Source: Neiella holothuriorum (GTDB lineage: Bacteria > Pseudomonadota > Gammaproteobacteria > Enterobacterales > Neiellaceae). Taken from it: DNA of 64,000 bases. The position numbers and the translations under genes were made by a program. The notes beneath the pieces were generated by a model. That model was not told the origin of the DNA. It made no database searches and saw nothing but the letters and a program-made list of their open reading frames with translations. Positions 18,222-27,171 of the stretch are shown here, piece after piece; within the stretch, counting starts at the first letter, position 1; every line of letters starts with the position of its first letter. Location: NCBI RefSeq assembly GCF_019457915.1, contig NZ_JAHZSS010000019.1, forward strand, positions 32,851-96,850, read 5' to 3'.

Positions 18222-20879
18222 TTAGTACTCGTAAGAGAATTGCAGCGTTAGTTCAGTACCTGGCTCTTTCCAGAAGACCTTATGACCATTTTGCTTATAT
18301 TCAGACTCTTCACCCAAGATGTTCTTGGCTTTGAATTTGACATCGATGCTATCGGTCGGGAATAAGGTGTAAGTAAAGTCCAAACTGTGGAACGGCTGCT
18401 CGTAGATATCACCCAAACCGGCTGAACCACCCCACGCAATCCGTTTACCGAATACGTTATAAACCAAGGTTGCGCTATGGTACTGATCTGGCGAATCAAA
18501 GCTGAACTGCAAGTTTGCAACATACTCTGAGTGGCCAGTCATGCGACGCTTGGTGTTGGTTGGGTCAATCTCACTGTTCGGTGAAATTTCAATTTCTGAG
18601 TCACTTAAGGTCAAGTTACCCGCGATGAACATGCCATCGAGAATATCCGACTCACTATCAATGAATGAGAAATCGCGTAGGAATTCAGTTTCGATACCGT
18701 AGATGTAGCCTGAATCAGCGTTGTAATATTTCTGCTGCTGACCCGCTTCAGTAATACGCTGGACGGGTTCAATCGGCGCTTCTAAATCTTTGTAGAAGGC
18801 ACCAATACTCAGGTTACTGCCAGACTCCATGTACCATTCCCAACGCACATCAGCATTGATAATGTCGGAGCTTTCAAGCTCTGGGTTACCGAACGAGTCA
18901 ATACCCGTCACAGGATCTTGGAAACGAACCGGCGATACTTCACGCAAATCTGGGCGAACAATGGTTTTGCTCACACCGAAACGCCATTGCATTTGATCGC
19001 TTTGCTGCCAAGTTGCCGCTAACGACGGGAACCAGCCATCTTCAACCACAACATAATCGGTGATTTCATAGCGGCCATCTTCAGTAGATATTTCGCCATC
19101 TTCGTCAATTGGCAAGGTGGTACGACGGAAGTCTTCGTAGCGAATACCACCAGTAAAGCGCCACACGTCGTCAATGTTAACGTCGAAGGAAGCAAAGCCG
19201 GCATCAATCATTTCTGCCGCAACGTAATCTTCAGTGTCCGTTGACGAATCACCTAATTCGAAGTCGTTTTCGGCATCCAGAATGTTTTCGTCGGCAAAGA
19301 TAACGTGAAAGTCTTCGGTCAGCAGTTCGCTATCGAAACCCGTGGCATCGAATGTAAAACGAGACGCGTAGTTTTCACGAGCACGCTCAAAGTAGCTATA
19401 ACCGGCGGTAAAGCGTACTTCTGCCCCCGCAATACTGGTTGGCAAAGTGACATCAAAACCCGTGTTCTCGGTATCATCATCCAAGCGCGTGTAGACATAT
19501 TTCGGCGCATCTTGCGTATTCAATTTACGCGATGTCATTTCACCAGTTTCTTCGTCAAACACCACACCATAGGTGTATGACACTTCATTCGGCGCATAAC
19601 GTTCTGCGCGCGCGTCAGAGTAGAACCAGTTCACTTCCAAGTCGTACAAACTTGGGAAAAAGTGAATCCCTTTGGCTTGGTTGCTGATCAACGTGCGCTC
19701 TTCATATTCAATGCTGTAAACCTGCAAAGCATTCGGCTCAGAAATGGTATCGATGGTTTCTTCAATGGCGACAGAAACATCATCTGAGGTATCGCGCAGG
19801 TAGGTTGAATAGGTTTCAATCTTGTTGTTTTCGTCCAGCTCTAAGCCCATGTTAAGCAAGGCTGACCACTGAACAATAGAATCTGTTCCAACAATTTCTT
19901 TCGAGTTTTCGATGGTGCCTTCAGGATCGGCAAGCTCAATATCCAACTCTTCATAGTTTTCTTGCTGACGCTTATAGTAGCCTGCGGCAACCAAACCAAA
20001 GATGGTGTCTTTTCCTAAATCCCAGCTGTTACCCACGGCCACGTTGGCGCGGTAGGCAAAATCCGTATCCTCCGCTTTTACAGTCATGGCGCGGTTGATA
20101 TCAACAGCCGCTTCGCGGTTGATTTGGTAGGCTTGTTCAATGTCGCCAACCACTGGAAAAATGTCATTAATTGGATCGATACCACCATAGGTATCGTAAG
20201 TATTTTGAGCGCTCTGAGGATAGCCTCGCGCGCCATCGTCTTTACCTTTCCAGGTATCGTCGCCAGTACCGCTGTAGGTCAAAGCGTCGTCTGAATCATT
20301 GCTGTTATAACGTGTGCCGACACCAACCTTGAAGAAGAAGTCGGATGGAATCGCTTTGGTACGAATATCGACGTGACCACCACCAAAGGCAGCTGGAGCA
20401 CCCGGTGAGCCGGCTTTTTGCACGGACAGTGATTCAATAATTGAGGCTGGGAACATGTCCAGCGGCACAACGTTACGAGTTGGATCTGGAGAAGGAACAA
20501 TAGCGCCGTTTAGCGAGGTACTTGAGTAACGCTCACCTAAACCACGCACATAAATGAACTTGCCATCTTTCAGGGTCAAACCGGTGACACGACGCAAGGC
20601 TGCAGCGGCATCGCTATCGCCAGTACGCGAGATTTGGTCTGCGCCCATGAGATCGGCGACATAGGCTTGCTCGCGGCGTTCTTCCATGACCTCGGAAGCG
20701 GCGCTTTTGAGTCGAGCCGTTACCGCAATAACTTCTACGTCATTGCCTGCGTAACCCGCATCAGCTTGTTGCTCGTCTGCTGACATAGCAGGAGCAGCAG
20801 TGAACATGGCTGCCGCAGATAGCGCACTGGCAACTGCAACACTTACCTTGCGGGTGGTAAAACTCGGCTTGGTTTTCAT
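18222..20879 (-). CDS. TonB-dependent outer-membrane receptor
   Basis: Energy-coupled outer-membrane transporter of 885 residues. A signal peptide (1-33, ending in APAMSA) is followed by a TonB-box-like VEVIAVTAR (about 48-56), a plug domain (about 60-190; RVTGLTLKDGKFIYVRGLGE, then GGGHVDIRT) and a 22-strand-type barrel ending in the terminal aromatic FSYEY. AGGA lies ten bases before the ATG. It follows the duplicated-module lipoprotein gene on the same strand, with a 136-bp gap holding a UUCG hairpin, so the two probably form one nutrient-uptake unit. The ligand is unknown. Confidence 0.92.
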   Translation of the reverse strand: MKTKPSFTTRKVSVAVASALSAAAMFTAAPAMSADEQQADAGYAGNDVEVIAVTARLKSAASEVMEERREQAYVADLMGADQISRTGDSDAAAALRRVTGLTLKDGKFIYVRGLGERYSSTSLNGAIVPSPDPTRNVVPLDMFPASIIESLSVQKAGSPGAPAAFGGGHVDIRTKAIPSDFFFKVGVGTRYNSNDSDDALTYSGTGDDTWKGKDDGARGYPQSAQNTYDTYGGIDPINDIFPVVGDIEQAYQINREAAVDINRAMTVKAEDTDFAYRANVAVGNSWDLGKDTIFGLVAAGYYKRQQENYEELDIELADPEGTIENSKEIVGTDSIVQWSALLNMGLELDENNKIETYSTYLRDTSDDVSVAIEETIDTISEPNALQVYSIEYEERTLISNQAKGIHFFPSLYDLEVNWFYSDARAERYAPNEVSYTYGVVFDEETGEMTSRKLNTQDAPKYVYTRLDDDTENTGFDVTLPTSIAGAEVRFTAGYSYFERARENYASRFTFDATGFDSELLTEDFHVIFADENILDAENDFELGDSSTDTEDYVAAEMIDAGFASFDVNIDDVWRFTGGIRYEDFRRTTLPIDEDGEISTEDGRYEITDYVVVEDGWFPSLAATWQQSDQMQWRFGVSKTIVRPDLREVSPVRFQDPVTGIDSFGNPELESSDIINADVRWEWYMESGSNLSIGAFYKDLEAPIEPVQRITEAGQQQKYYNADSGYIYGIETEFLRDFSFIDSESDILDGMFIAGNLTLSDSEIEISPNSEIDPTNTKRRMTGHSEYVANLQFSFDSPDQYHSATLVYNVFGKRIAWGGSAGLGDIYEQPFHSLDFTYTLFPTDSIDVKFKAKNILGEESEYKQNGHKVFWKEPGTELTLQFSYEY

Positions 20880-20972
20880 ACTGTGACTATCCTGTGCAAT
20901 TCAAATTCGACTTACCCTGATGTAGGTAACCCGAAAGGTGTTTCTATAGATGAAGGAGTTAAACGAATTGGG

Positions 20973-20990
20973 GGGGAGCCGAAGCTCCCC
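20973..20990 (-). other. UUCG-loop hairpin between lipoprotein and TonB receptor genes
   Basis: On the minus strand GGGGAGC-TTCG-GCTCCCC forms a 7-bp stem with a stable UUCG tetraloop, followed by CCCAATTCG rather than a T-run. It is more likely an mRNA-processing or stabilising element than a terminator, which could set different levels of the two proteins. A second small hairpin (CTAAGC-TTGT-GCTTAG, 21004-21019) overlaps the lipoprotein stop. Confidence 0.5.
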
Positions 20991-21015
20991 TCCGGGTCGA
21001 AGCCTAAGCTTGTGC

Positions 21016-23811
21016 TTAGTTAGCTGGGTCGTATGCCCAGTTGCCGCGCCAGTCGTTAGTGCCGTCAAATGCACCGATGTAGTCAGTTGAATCGAACCAG
21101 CTGTCCATAGCGCTTACGTCTTGACCTGAACCTAACAGAACAGTGTCAGTACCAGCAGGCATGCCATCAGTCAGCGTCACTTCGTCAGTGCTGTTACCGT
21201 TTTGAGCTAAGAACCAAGCTTCAACGTCAACAGTACCCATTTCAGTGCCTTTGAAAGGTTCGTTACAGTCGATGATGCTGTTTTCAATCAACAGCGCACC
21301 GCTGTTCACGCCATCAACCAATGATGGGTAAGTACCGTCAAGCTCTAAACATTCGCCAGACTCAGTCTCAGACGTGTCGCCTTTACGGCCTTGAACCAGC
21401 AGGTTGTAGATTTCAGCTTCAGTAGCAACACGTAAGATGATGCCTTCGCCTTTGTCACCAGAAGCATTTTCGATATCAACACCAGGCTCGATAGTTACGT
21501 TAGCCAGAACAGGGTGAGACGTTGGCGTATCACCGTCACTCTTGTGGCTGTCGCCTTCAATACCGCGGTTTGCTTGGCCATCTTCATGCGTGATGTAAAC
21601 GTGTTGAGCGTTACCTTGCCAACCGTTGGTCCAGTCGAGGCTGTCATCAAAGTTGTGCGTCAGGTAAACGTATTTCATGCTCACTGCACCCCCCCAGAAC
21701 TCAACGCCGTCATCACCGTTGGCGTGAATTTGAATGTGGTCAACTTGAGTGCCTGAACCTACCGCTGCAAAGCTAATACCGTTCATTTCTTGGGTATCGT
21801 TCACTTTGAAGCCAGCGTACTTAACAACCACGTAGCTGATGGTACCGCTGCTATCAGTGTTGTCGTTGCCGCCGTATGCGTGGTCACCAACTTCGAATGA
21901 AGCGTCACAAGCATCTTTATCAGGGCAAGCATTGGTCAAACCGTTACCGAGCAGAACCAAACCACCCCACTGACCGCGCTCACCGTCAAGACCAGCGACA
22001 ACGTCTTCTTGCGAAGTCATGGTAATTGGCATGTCGTCAGAGCCTTGCGCCATGATTTTAGAACCACGGTTAATCGCCAAGTAGCTGTCGCTTTCAGCAA
22101 AGATGTTAACGCCAGCTTGAATCGCCAGAGTTGTTGCATCTTCATTGTCGCCACCAACTAGAACCGCACCGCCAGCTAGCTTGTACAAAACGTTAGAGCC
22201 AGCCAACAAGGTCGTGTTCGTTAGTAGGTTACCTTCCAACGCACATACCAGCTCAACCGAGGAGTCTTCATAAAGGCCAGCTGTTGCATCTTCTTGAGTC
22301 GTGCCGACTGGGCAAGACGTCAATGGTTGCAGTGTTACTGTGTCATCGTCACCGTCGTCGTGGATGGCAGTGGTCCAGTTTTCAGTCCAGTCAGTTGAAC
22401 CGTCAAATGCACCAATGTATTCAGCGTCATCCAAACGAGAATCAGTGTTGCTCAGGTCAGCTTTACCACCCGTCAGGGCAATAGAGCTAGAAGTAGGCAT
22501 GTAACCGTCAAGCGCAGAGGCACCAATGTAGTTACCTTCTTGCTCGGTGTACCAAGCGTTTACGTCGAAGGCCAATGTGTTGTCTTCGTCTACGCTTTGA
22601 TCTTTAGTTGGCTCAACACAGTCCAGCAGGCTGTGAGTGAACACTAGCTCGCCGTTTTGCGCGTTGATAACCGTGTTGTCACCGTCAATTTCCAAACACT
22701 CACCGGAGTCAGTGTCGCCTTTAACCAGGATGTTATAAGCGTTAACGGCAGTTGCTTTACGCAGGATGATACCTTCGGCATCGTCACCACCAGCATTGGT
22801 ACCGTTGGCAACCAAAATAGTAACGTTAGATAGAGTTGGCATTGACTTAGGATCGGCATCAATGTCGCTGTTGCTATCTGCTTCGATACCACGGTTCGAG
22901 CCGTCATCTTTCTGCATGATCAGAACGTGTTGAGCAGAACCCTGCCAACCGTTGGTCCAGTCAAGCGAATCATCGAAGTTATTGGTCAACACAACGTTAG
23001 AGATTGAAACGTTACCGCCCCAGAACTCAACGCCATCATCGTTGTTTTCGTGTACTTGGATGTACTCAACTTCAGTACCTGCACCGACAGCGGCGAAGCT
23101 GATGCCGTTCATTTCTTGTGTGTCGTTGATTTTGAAACCACCGAACTCAACGCGAACGTATTTCAACGTACCTGAATCGTCTTCAGAATCGTTACCGCCG
23201 TATGCGTGATCGCCAACTTCGAACGAAGCGTCACAAGCATCTAAATCTGGGCAGCTGTTAACTGGCGCATTACCTAGCAGTACCAAACCACCCCACTGAC
23301 CCGCTTCGCCTTCTTGGCCAAGTGCAGCTTCAGTCGATGTAAATACGATTGGCGCATCTTCGGTACCAACCGCTTCAATTTTTGAGCCACGGCTAACAAC
23401 TAAGTACGAACCGTCACCACCAATGATTTTGGTGCCCGGTAAAATGTTCAGCGTGACTGAATTTTCGTTATCGCCACCCACAACAACCGCGCCATCAAGT
23501 TGCCATACCACGTCGTTACCCAAGGTAATTTCGTCGCCGTCTTGGCCACCAGTGGTGTAGTTAGAAGCAGAAGCCTCTGATGGCAGCAGTGAGCCGCTAA
23601 GAGTCCAGACTTCCATTCCGTCCAGTTCTGTCAGGCTAGTGCTTTGCTCAGCGAAGCCGCCGTAAGCTTGCTCTGTTGTTGATTCAGATGGATCGGATGG
23701 GTCGGTAATTACAGTATCTTCACCAGTTTTAATGTTGATGTCGCCACCACAACCAGCAAGGATCAACGCAGTAGAAATTGCGCCGAGCTTAAACAGGGTT
23801 TTGAGTTCCAT
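21016..23811 (-). CDS. Lipoprotein with two tandem copies of a beta-helix-like module
   Basis: Secreted lipoprotein of 931 residues. The ATG at 23811 starts a classical lipoprotein signal (MELKTLFKLGAISTALILAGC); an upstream in-frame start at 23898 would bury it. The mature protein is two related modules of about 420-440 residues, each with the series VGGDNE, SKI, GQWGGLVLLGN, CP-x3-ACDASFEVGDHAYGG, NDTQEMNGISFAAVG, DDGVEFWGG, NNFDDSLDWTNGWQG, ECLE(I/L)DG and ending YIGAFDG-x2-DW. The short Gly/Asp/Asn-rich repeats suggest a parallel beta-helix, perhaps calcium-binding. It is upstream of the TonB receptor gene, so it may be a surface or periplasmic ligand-capture partner. Function is not established. 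Confidence 0.8.
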   Translation of the reverse strand: MELKTLFKLGAISTALILAGCGGDINIKTGEDTVITDPSDPSESTTEQAYGGFAEQSTSLTELDGMEVWTLSGSLLPSEASASNYTTGGQDGDEITLGNDVVWQLDGAVVVGGDNENSVTLNILPGTKIIGGDGSYLVVSRGSKIEAVGTEDAPIVFTSTEAALGQEGEAGQWGGLVLLGNAPVNSCPDLDACDASFEVGDHAYGGNDSEDDSGTLKYVRVEFGGFKINDTQEMNGISFAAVGAGTEVEYIQVHENNDDGVEFWGGNVSISNVVLTNNFDDSLDWTNGWQGSAQHVLIMQKDDGSNRGIEADSNSDIDADPKSMPTLSNVTILVANGTNAGGDDAEGIILRKATAVNAYNILVKGDTDSGECLEIDGDNTVINAQNGELVFTHSLLDCVEPTKDQSVDEDNTLAFDVNAWYTEQEGNYIGASALDGYMPTSSSIALTGGKADLSNTDSRLDDAEYIGAFDGSTDWTENWTTAIHDDGDDDTVTLQPLTSCPVGTTQEDATAGLYEDSSVELVCALEGNLLTNTTLLAGSNVLYKLAGGAVLVGGDNEDATTLAIQAGVNIFAESDSYLAINRGSKIMAQGSDDMPITMTSQEDVVAGLDGERGQWGGLVLLGNGLTNACPDKDACDASFEVGDHAYGGNDNTDSSGTISYVVVKYAGFKVNDTQEMNGISFAAVGSGTQVDHIQIHANGDDGVEFWGGAVSMKYVYLTHNFDDSLDWTNGWQGNAQHVYITHEDGQANRGIEGDSHKSDGDTPTSHPVLANVTIEPGVDIENASGDKGEGIILRVATEAEIYNLLVQGRKGDTSETESGECLELDGTYPSLVDGVNSGALLIENSIIDCNEPFKGTEMGTVDVEAWFLAQNGNSTDEVTLTDGMPAGTDTVLLGSGQDVSAMDSWFDSTDYIGAFDGTNDWRGNWAYDPAN

Positions 23812-24128
23812 TGTCTTGTCTTCTCCGAGGACGGAATTAATCGCATGTGAAATAAGCGTGAGCAAAGCTAAAGGCGAAAAATTACAAAAAGACTTCAACT
23901 AGATGAATGAAATATGTCTTATTCGTTGCACAAATGTTTCAACCCTTGTTTGGCGCGGCGTAGACCATAGGCAAGCCCCCTTCAAGAAAACACCAGTGGT
24001 CATAAAAAATTCACAACAACTAGAGAAAACCCTGTTTACCCCAACCAACATTGTTTGATTTACATACAAACCCTCGAACAAAATCTAGCCACTCCTTGAT
24101 GTTGCACAACAATCCTTCGCACCAACAC

Positions 24129-24154
24129 CTATCAAGTAGATAGGTTTAATCGAT
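24129..24154. promoter_or_regulatory. OxyR-like binding site
   Basis: CTAT-N7-ATAG, followed by the rest of the right half-site ATAGGTTTAATCGAT, matches ATAGnTnnnAnCTAT at 9 of 10 fixed positions; the left outer half is poor. It ends 75 bases before the peroxiredoxin-glutaredoxin ATG and about 20 bases upstream of a candidate -10 (TAACAT, 24175-24180), the normal position for OxyR activation. Confidence 0.55.
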
Positions 24155-24172
24155 TTCTATTATCAAACTCTG

Positions 24173-24196
24173 GGTAACATACTGAGCTCAGTTACC
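24173..24196. repeat. Interrupted palindrome before the peroxiredoxin gene
   Basis: GGTAA-CATA-CTGAG meets CTCAGTTACC; without the four inserted bases it would be a perfect 20-bp palindrome. It could be a second operator or a leader-RNA stem with a bulge. Confidence 0.45.
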
Positions 24197-24229
24197 TAAT
24201 TACTGTCGAATTCCTGCTGGAGAACCACT

Positions 24230-24961
24230 ATGTTTGCTAATAAAGAAGGTCAACCCGTCCCGCAAGTCACCTTTCCAACTCGCCAAGGCGATGAGTGGGT
24301 TCATGTCACCACCGATGAAATATTTGCCAACAAAACAGTGATCGTATTTGCCTTGCCCGGTGCTTTCACGCCAACGTGTTCATCCACGCATTTACCGCGT
24401 TACAACGAGTTAGCCGAGGTATTTAAAGCCAGTGGTGTTGACGAGATTGTTTGCATGAGTGTGAACGACACCTTTGTGATGAACGCGTGGTTAGCCGATC
24501 AAGAAGCAGGAAACATTCGCGTGATCCCCGATGGCAATGGCGAGTTCGCTCAAGGCATGGGCTTACTGGTAGATAAATCAGAGCTGGGGTTTGGCAAACG
24601 CTCGTGGCGCTATTCCATGTTAGTGAAAAACGGCATCATCGAAAAAATGTTCATTGAGCCACAGAAACCAGGCGACCCGTTTGAAGTCTCCGATGCTGAC
24701 ACCATGTTGAGCTACATTGCGCCAAGCGCTAACAAACCTGATTCAGTCAGTATCATTTCGAAACCAGGCTGCCCATTTTGTGCCAAAGCTAAGCAAGCAT
24801 TAATTGATGCCAGCATCCGCTACGAAGAAGTGATTTTGGGCACCGATGCAACGTCCGTCAGCTTAAAAGCCATTACCGGCCGCAGTACCGTGCCACAGGT
24901 GTTTATTAACGGTAAGCACATTGGCGGCAGCGAAGAGCTGGACATCTACTTAGCCAAATAG
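24230..24961 (+). CDS. Peroxiredoxin-glutaredoxin fusion (Prx5-Grx)
   Basis: Glutathione-dependent peroxidase that reduces hydrogen peroxide and alkyl peroxides. Residues 1-160 are a Prx5-type peroxiredoxin with the peroxidatic Cys50 in [12 protein letters not shown]; residues 172-243 are a glutaredoxin with the CPFC motif (Cys181, Cys184) and [19 protein letters not shown] for glutathione binding. 243 residues is normal for this hybrid (as in Haemophilus PGdx). GGAG lies seven bases before the ATG. Oxidative-stress control is suggested by the upstream OxyR-like site, and a redox flavoprotein gene follows. Confidence 0.95.
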   Translation: MFANKEGQPVPQVTFPTRQGDEWVHVTTDEIFANKTVIVFALPGAFTPTCSSTHLPRYNELAEVFKASGVDEIVCMSVNDTFVMNAWLADQEAGNIRVIPDGNGEFAQGMGLLVDKSELGFGKRSWRYSMLVKNGIIEKMFIEPQKPGDPFEVSDADTMLSYIAPSANKPDSVSIISKPGCPFCAKAKQALIDASIRYEEVILGTDATSVSLKAITGRSTVPQVFINGKHIGGSEELDIYLAK

Positions 24962-25013
24962 CCACAACTGAGTAACGCTCAACTGCAATGAGGTTTCACC
25001 ACACAGCGAACGG

Positions 25014-25060
25014 CCACAGGCTCAGAATGAACTCCCCCCATGTTCATCCTGAGCCTGTTG
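25014..25060. repeat. REP-like inverted repeat after the peroxiredoxin gene
   Basis: CCACAGGCTCAGAATGAAC and GTTCATCCTGAGCCTGTTG pair over 18 of 19 bases with a short loop, forming a strong stem. The sequence belongs to the common GTTC-TCCTGAGC-TGT intergenic repeat type, related to 17959-17984. It may also serve as the transcript end of the upstream gene. Confidence 0.6.
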
Positions 25061-25154
25061 CTGGATGTTTCATTGCTTGTTTGAGCAGCACAAGGGTTAT
25101 CCCTTTTTCACATTTCGTTTTAAATGCTGCCATAACCTGGCGGCAGGAGTCATC

Positions 25155-26672
25155 ATGAAGCAATTAACCGTTGATGTTGCAGTCATTGGGGGCGGCACCG
25201 CTGGGCTATCCGCATACCAAGCAGCCAAACAACATACCGACCGAGTGGTTATGATTGCAGGCGGCGTCTGCGGTACTACCGATAACCCCGTTGATTACAC
25301 GCCATCAAAGTTGCTCATGGCGGCAGCACAAGCCGCTTACCATGCCCGCCATAGCGAATCGTTTGGCGTCATCGTTGACGGTTCAGTACGCATTGATGGC
25401 AAGCAAGTGATGGCGCAAATCAAATCAGAACGTGATCGCGTTGTTGGCTTAGCTCAACAACAGCTCGAGGCTATTCCGGCAACCGATAAAATTTACGGCG
25501 CCGCTCAATTTATTGGCGAAAACTCACTGCAAATAGGCGCTCATACTCAAGTTCATGCTGCTCGTATTGTCATCGCCACGGGTTCAGCTTGGCCCTCTTC
25601 CAAGACTTGGCAAGATCTAGACGATCGATTGCTCACCAACGACGACCTATTTAACTGGGATGATTTGCCAACATCGGTTGCGGTATTGGGTACTGATGCC
25701 ATTGGCCTTGAGATCGCTCAAGCACTGCATCGATTAGATGTGACTGTGCATGTATTCGGCGTTAGTGGCCAAATTGGTCCACTGACCGATCCTGATGTGA
25801 TGCGCTATGCCCAGCAAACATTCGCTGATGAATTTCCGCTAATAGCTGATGCTCAAATAGAGTCCATGACACGCCAAGGCGATCAGGTGATCATCCGTTA
25901 CATGGATGATCACCTGCAATCACAAACCATTCGCGTCGACTATGTTATTGCTGCCACCGACGCGCCCCCAGCTATAGAACAATTAGGCTTAGAGCGCTTG
26001 AATCTGGCGCTGGATGACCGCAATGTGCCGATTGCCAATCCACGCACGATGCAAACATCGAAACCACATATTTTTATTGCCGGCGATGCCAGCAGCCAGC
26101 AGCCGCTATTACATGACGCTGAAGACCAAGGCCGTATTGCAGGCGACAATGCAGGTCGTTGGCCCAACTTGCAGACGAAGGAGCACTCAAGCCCTATCAG
26201 CGTGGTGCTCACTGAGCCGCAAATCGCCATGATTGGAATTAGCTTCCAACAAGCGAGTGAGCGCCTTAGCCCTTGCGATTGCCTAATTCAAGGTGAAGTG
26301 AACTTTGAACAGCCAGGTCGACACCAGCTTAGGTTGAACAACAAAGGGCGACTTAACGTGTATGCCGAACAAGGCACGGGCTTGTTTGTTGGCGCTGAAA
26401 TGGTGGGCCCAGCTGCTGAGCATGTGGCGCACTTACTTGCGTGGGCGCACCACCAAAAAATGACGATTCTGCAAATGCTCGATATGCCGTGCTACCACCC
26501 AGATATTGAAGAAGCGGTGCGCGCAGTGCTACGTGATGTTGCCGCCAAACTCGATATCAGCAGTGACTGTGCTCTTAGTGATGGTGATCTAAGCGCTGGC
26601 CCTTTAAACAATGGTCCTTTAAACAATGGCCCTCTAAGCAATGCCCCGCTAAGCACAGGTGATCTGGGCTGA
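25155..26672 (+). CDS. Dihydrolipoamide dehydrogenase-like flavoprotein lacking redox cysteines
   Basis: 505-residue pyridine-nucleotide disulfide oxidoreductase. The FAD site VIGGGTAGLSA (residues 10-20), a second FAD motif IFIAGDAS, the NAD(P)-binding VLGTDAIGLEIAQAL and the C-terminal HPDIEEAV (His-Glu dyad) are present. Where relatives read GTTCARVGCMPSK, this protein reads GTTDNPVDYTPSK: aligned without gaps, both redox cysteines are lost (Asp43, Tyr48). Cys39 remains nearby. It therefore cannot run the classical disulfide cycle and may be an NADH:acceptor reductase or a different thiol enzyme. The tail is a six-unit 5-residue repeat. The ATG at 25155 has AGGAG five bases upstream; a start at 25065 adds an unlikely 30 residues. 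Confidence 0.8.
   Translation: MKQLTVDVAVIGGGTAGLSAYQAAKQHTDRVVMIAGGVCGTTDNPVDYTPSKLLMAAAQAAYHARHSESFGVIVDGSVRIDGKQVMAQIKSERDRVVGLAQQQLEAIPATDKIYGAAQFIGENSLQIGAHTQVHAARIVIATGSAWPSSKTWQDLDDRLLTNDDLFNWDDLPTSVAVLGTDAIGLEIAQALHRLDVTVHVFGVSGQIGPLTDPDVMRYAQQTFADEFPLIADAQIESMTRQGDQVIIRYMDDHLQSQTIRVDYVIAATDAPPAIEQLGLERLNLALDDRNVPIANPRTMQTSKPHIFIAGDASSQQPLLHDAEDQGRIAGDNAGRWPNLQTKEHSSPISVVLTEPQIAMIGISFQQASERLSPCDCLIQGEVNFEQPGRHQLRLNNKGRLNVYAEQGTGLFVGAEMVGPAAEHVAHLLAWAHHQKMTILQMLDMPCYHPDIEEAVRAVLRDVAAKLDISSDCALSDGDLSAGPLNNGPLNNGPLSNAPLSTGDLG
26571..26660 (+). repeat. Six tandem 15-bp units in the flavoprotein 3' end
   Basis: Consensus CCTTTAAACAATGGC; in protein ALSDG, DLSAG, PLNNG, PLNNG, PLSNA, PLSTG, with Leu at every fifth residue. 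Units 3 and 4 are nearly identical, indicating recent slippage or duplication. Confidence 0.9.
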
Positions 26673-27171
26673 ATGACGTATCAGGTGCTAGGCATTGGTT
26701 AAACAGCCATAGCGCCTGAGGTTAAAGGCACGGCAGTAGCCGTCACAAACATGCTGTCGGAGCCTCAAAAAAACGCTCAAAATGGGTAAAGCAGTGACGT
26801 GACCAAAGCTCTCTTCGTCTCAAGTTATCGATTCCTCGAAACCTCAAAATCTCTAACACTTTTGGGTGGCTGATGTTTAAGGCACCGCGACAACAATCAA
26901 CAGCTGCCGTTATTTTATTGACGCGCCAGCGCCATAATTCATGGCCAAACTCACAACTTTAAACACCTTAAAAACTGCCCTGCAACCCACCCAAAACCCC
27001 CTGTTAACAAGTGAGCGAAAAAACGTAAATTCACTTTTAAAGTAGAAACTAATCGCGTAGAAAGTGTCTAATTTATTAGCTCGAAATAGCGGCTTATGAA
27101 TGGCTCAATCCGTCATTAGCCTATCGCCAATATGTTTAAATTGGCTCACTGCAACAAGAGGTACAGTGGCA
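26673..27171. other. About 500-bp gap after the flavoprotein gene
   Basis: No supported gene. Near the left end CAGGTGCTAGGC pairs with GCCATAGCGCCTG (26691-26728) as a hairpin without a T-run. The right half is AT-rich and probably carries the promoter of the next gene. If the next gene began at the TTG/ATG near 27100, the gap would be 70 bases shorter. Confidence 0.5.

Larger units (their letters stand above)
23812..24229. other. Divergent regulatory region, lipoprotein/peroxiredoxin
   Basis: 418 bases with no gene; the 60-codon minus-strand frame at 23899-24081 lacks a signal or RBS. It holds GGAG about 11 bases before the lipoprotein ATG and, on the other side, the OxyR-like site and palindrome of the peroxiredoxin gene. 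No clear Fur or PhoB box for the TonB pair was found. Confidence 0.6.

Noticed and set aside
23899..24081. 60-codon minus-strand frame upstream of the lipoprotein
   Set aside because: No RBS, no family resemblance, and it overlaps the divergent promoter region.
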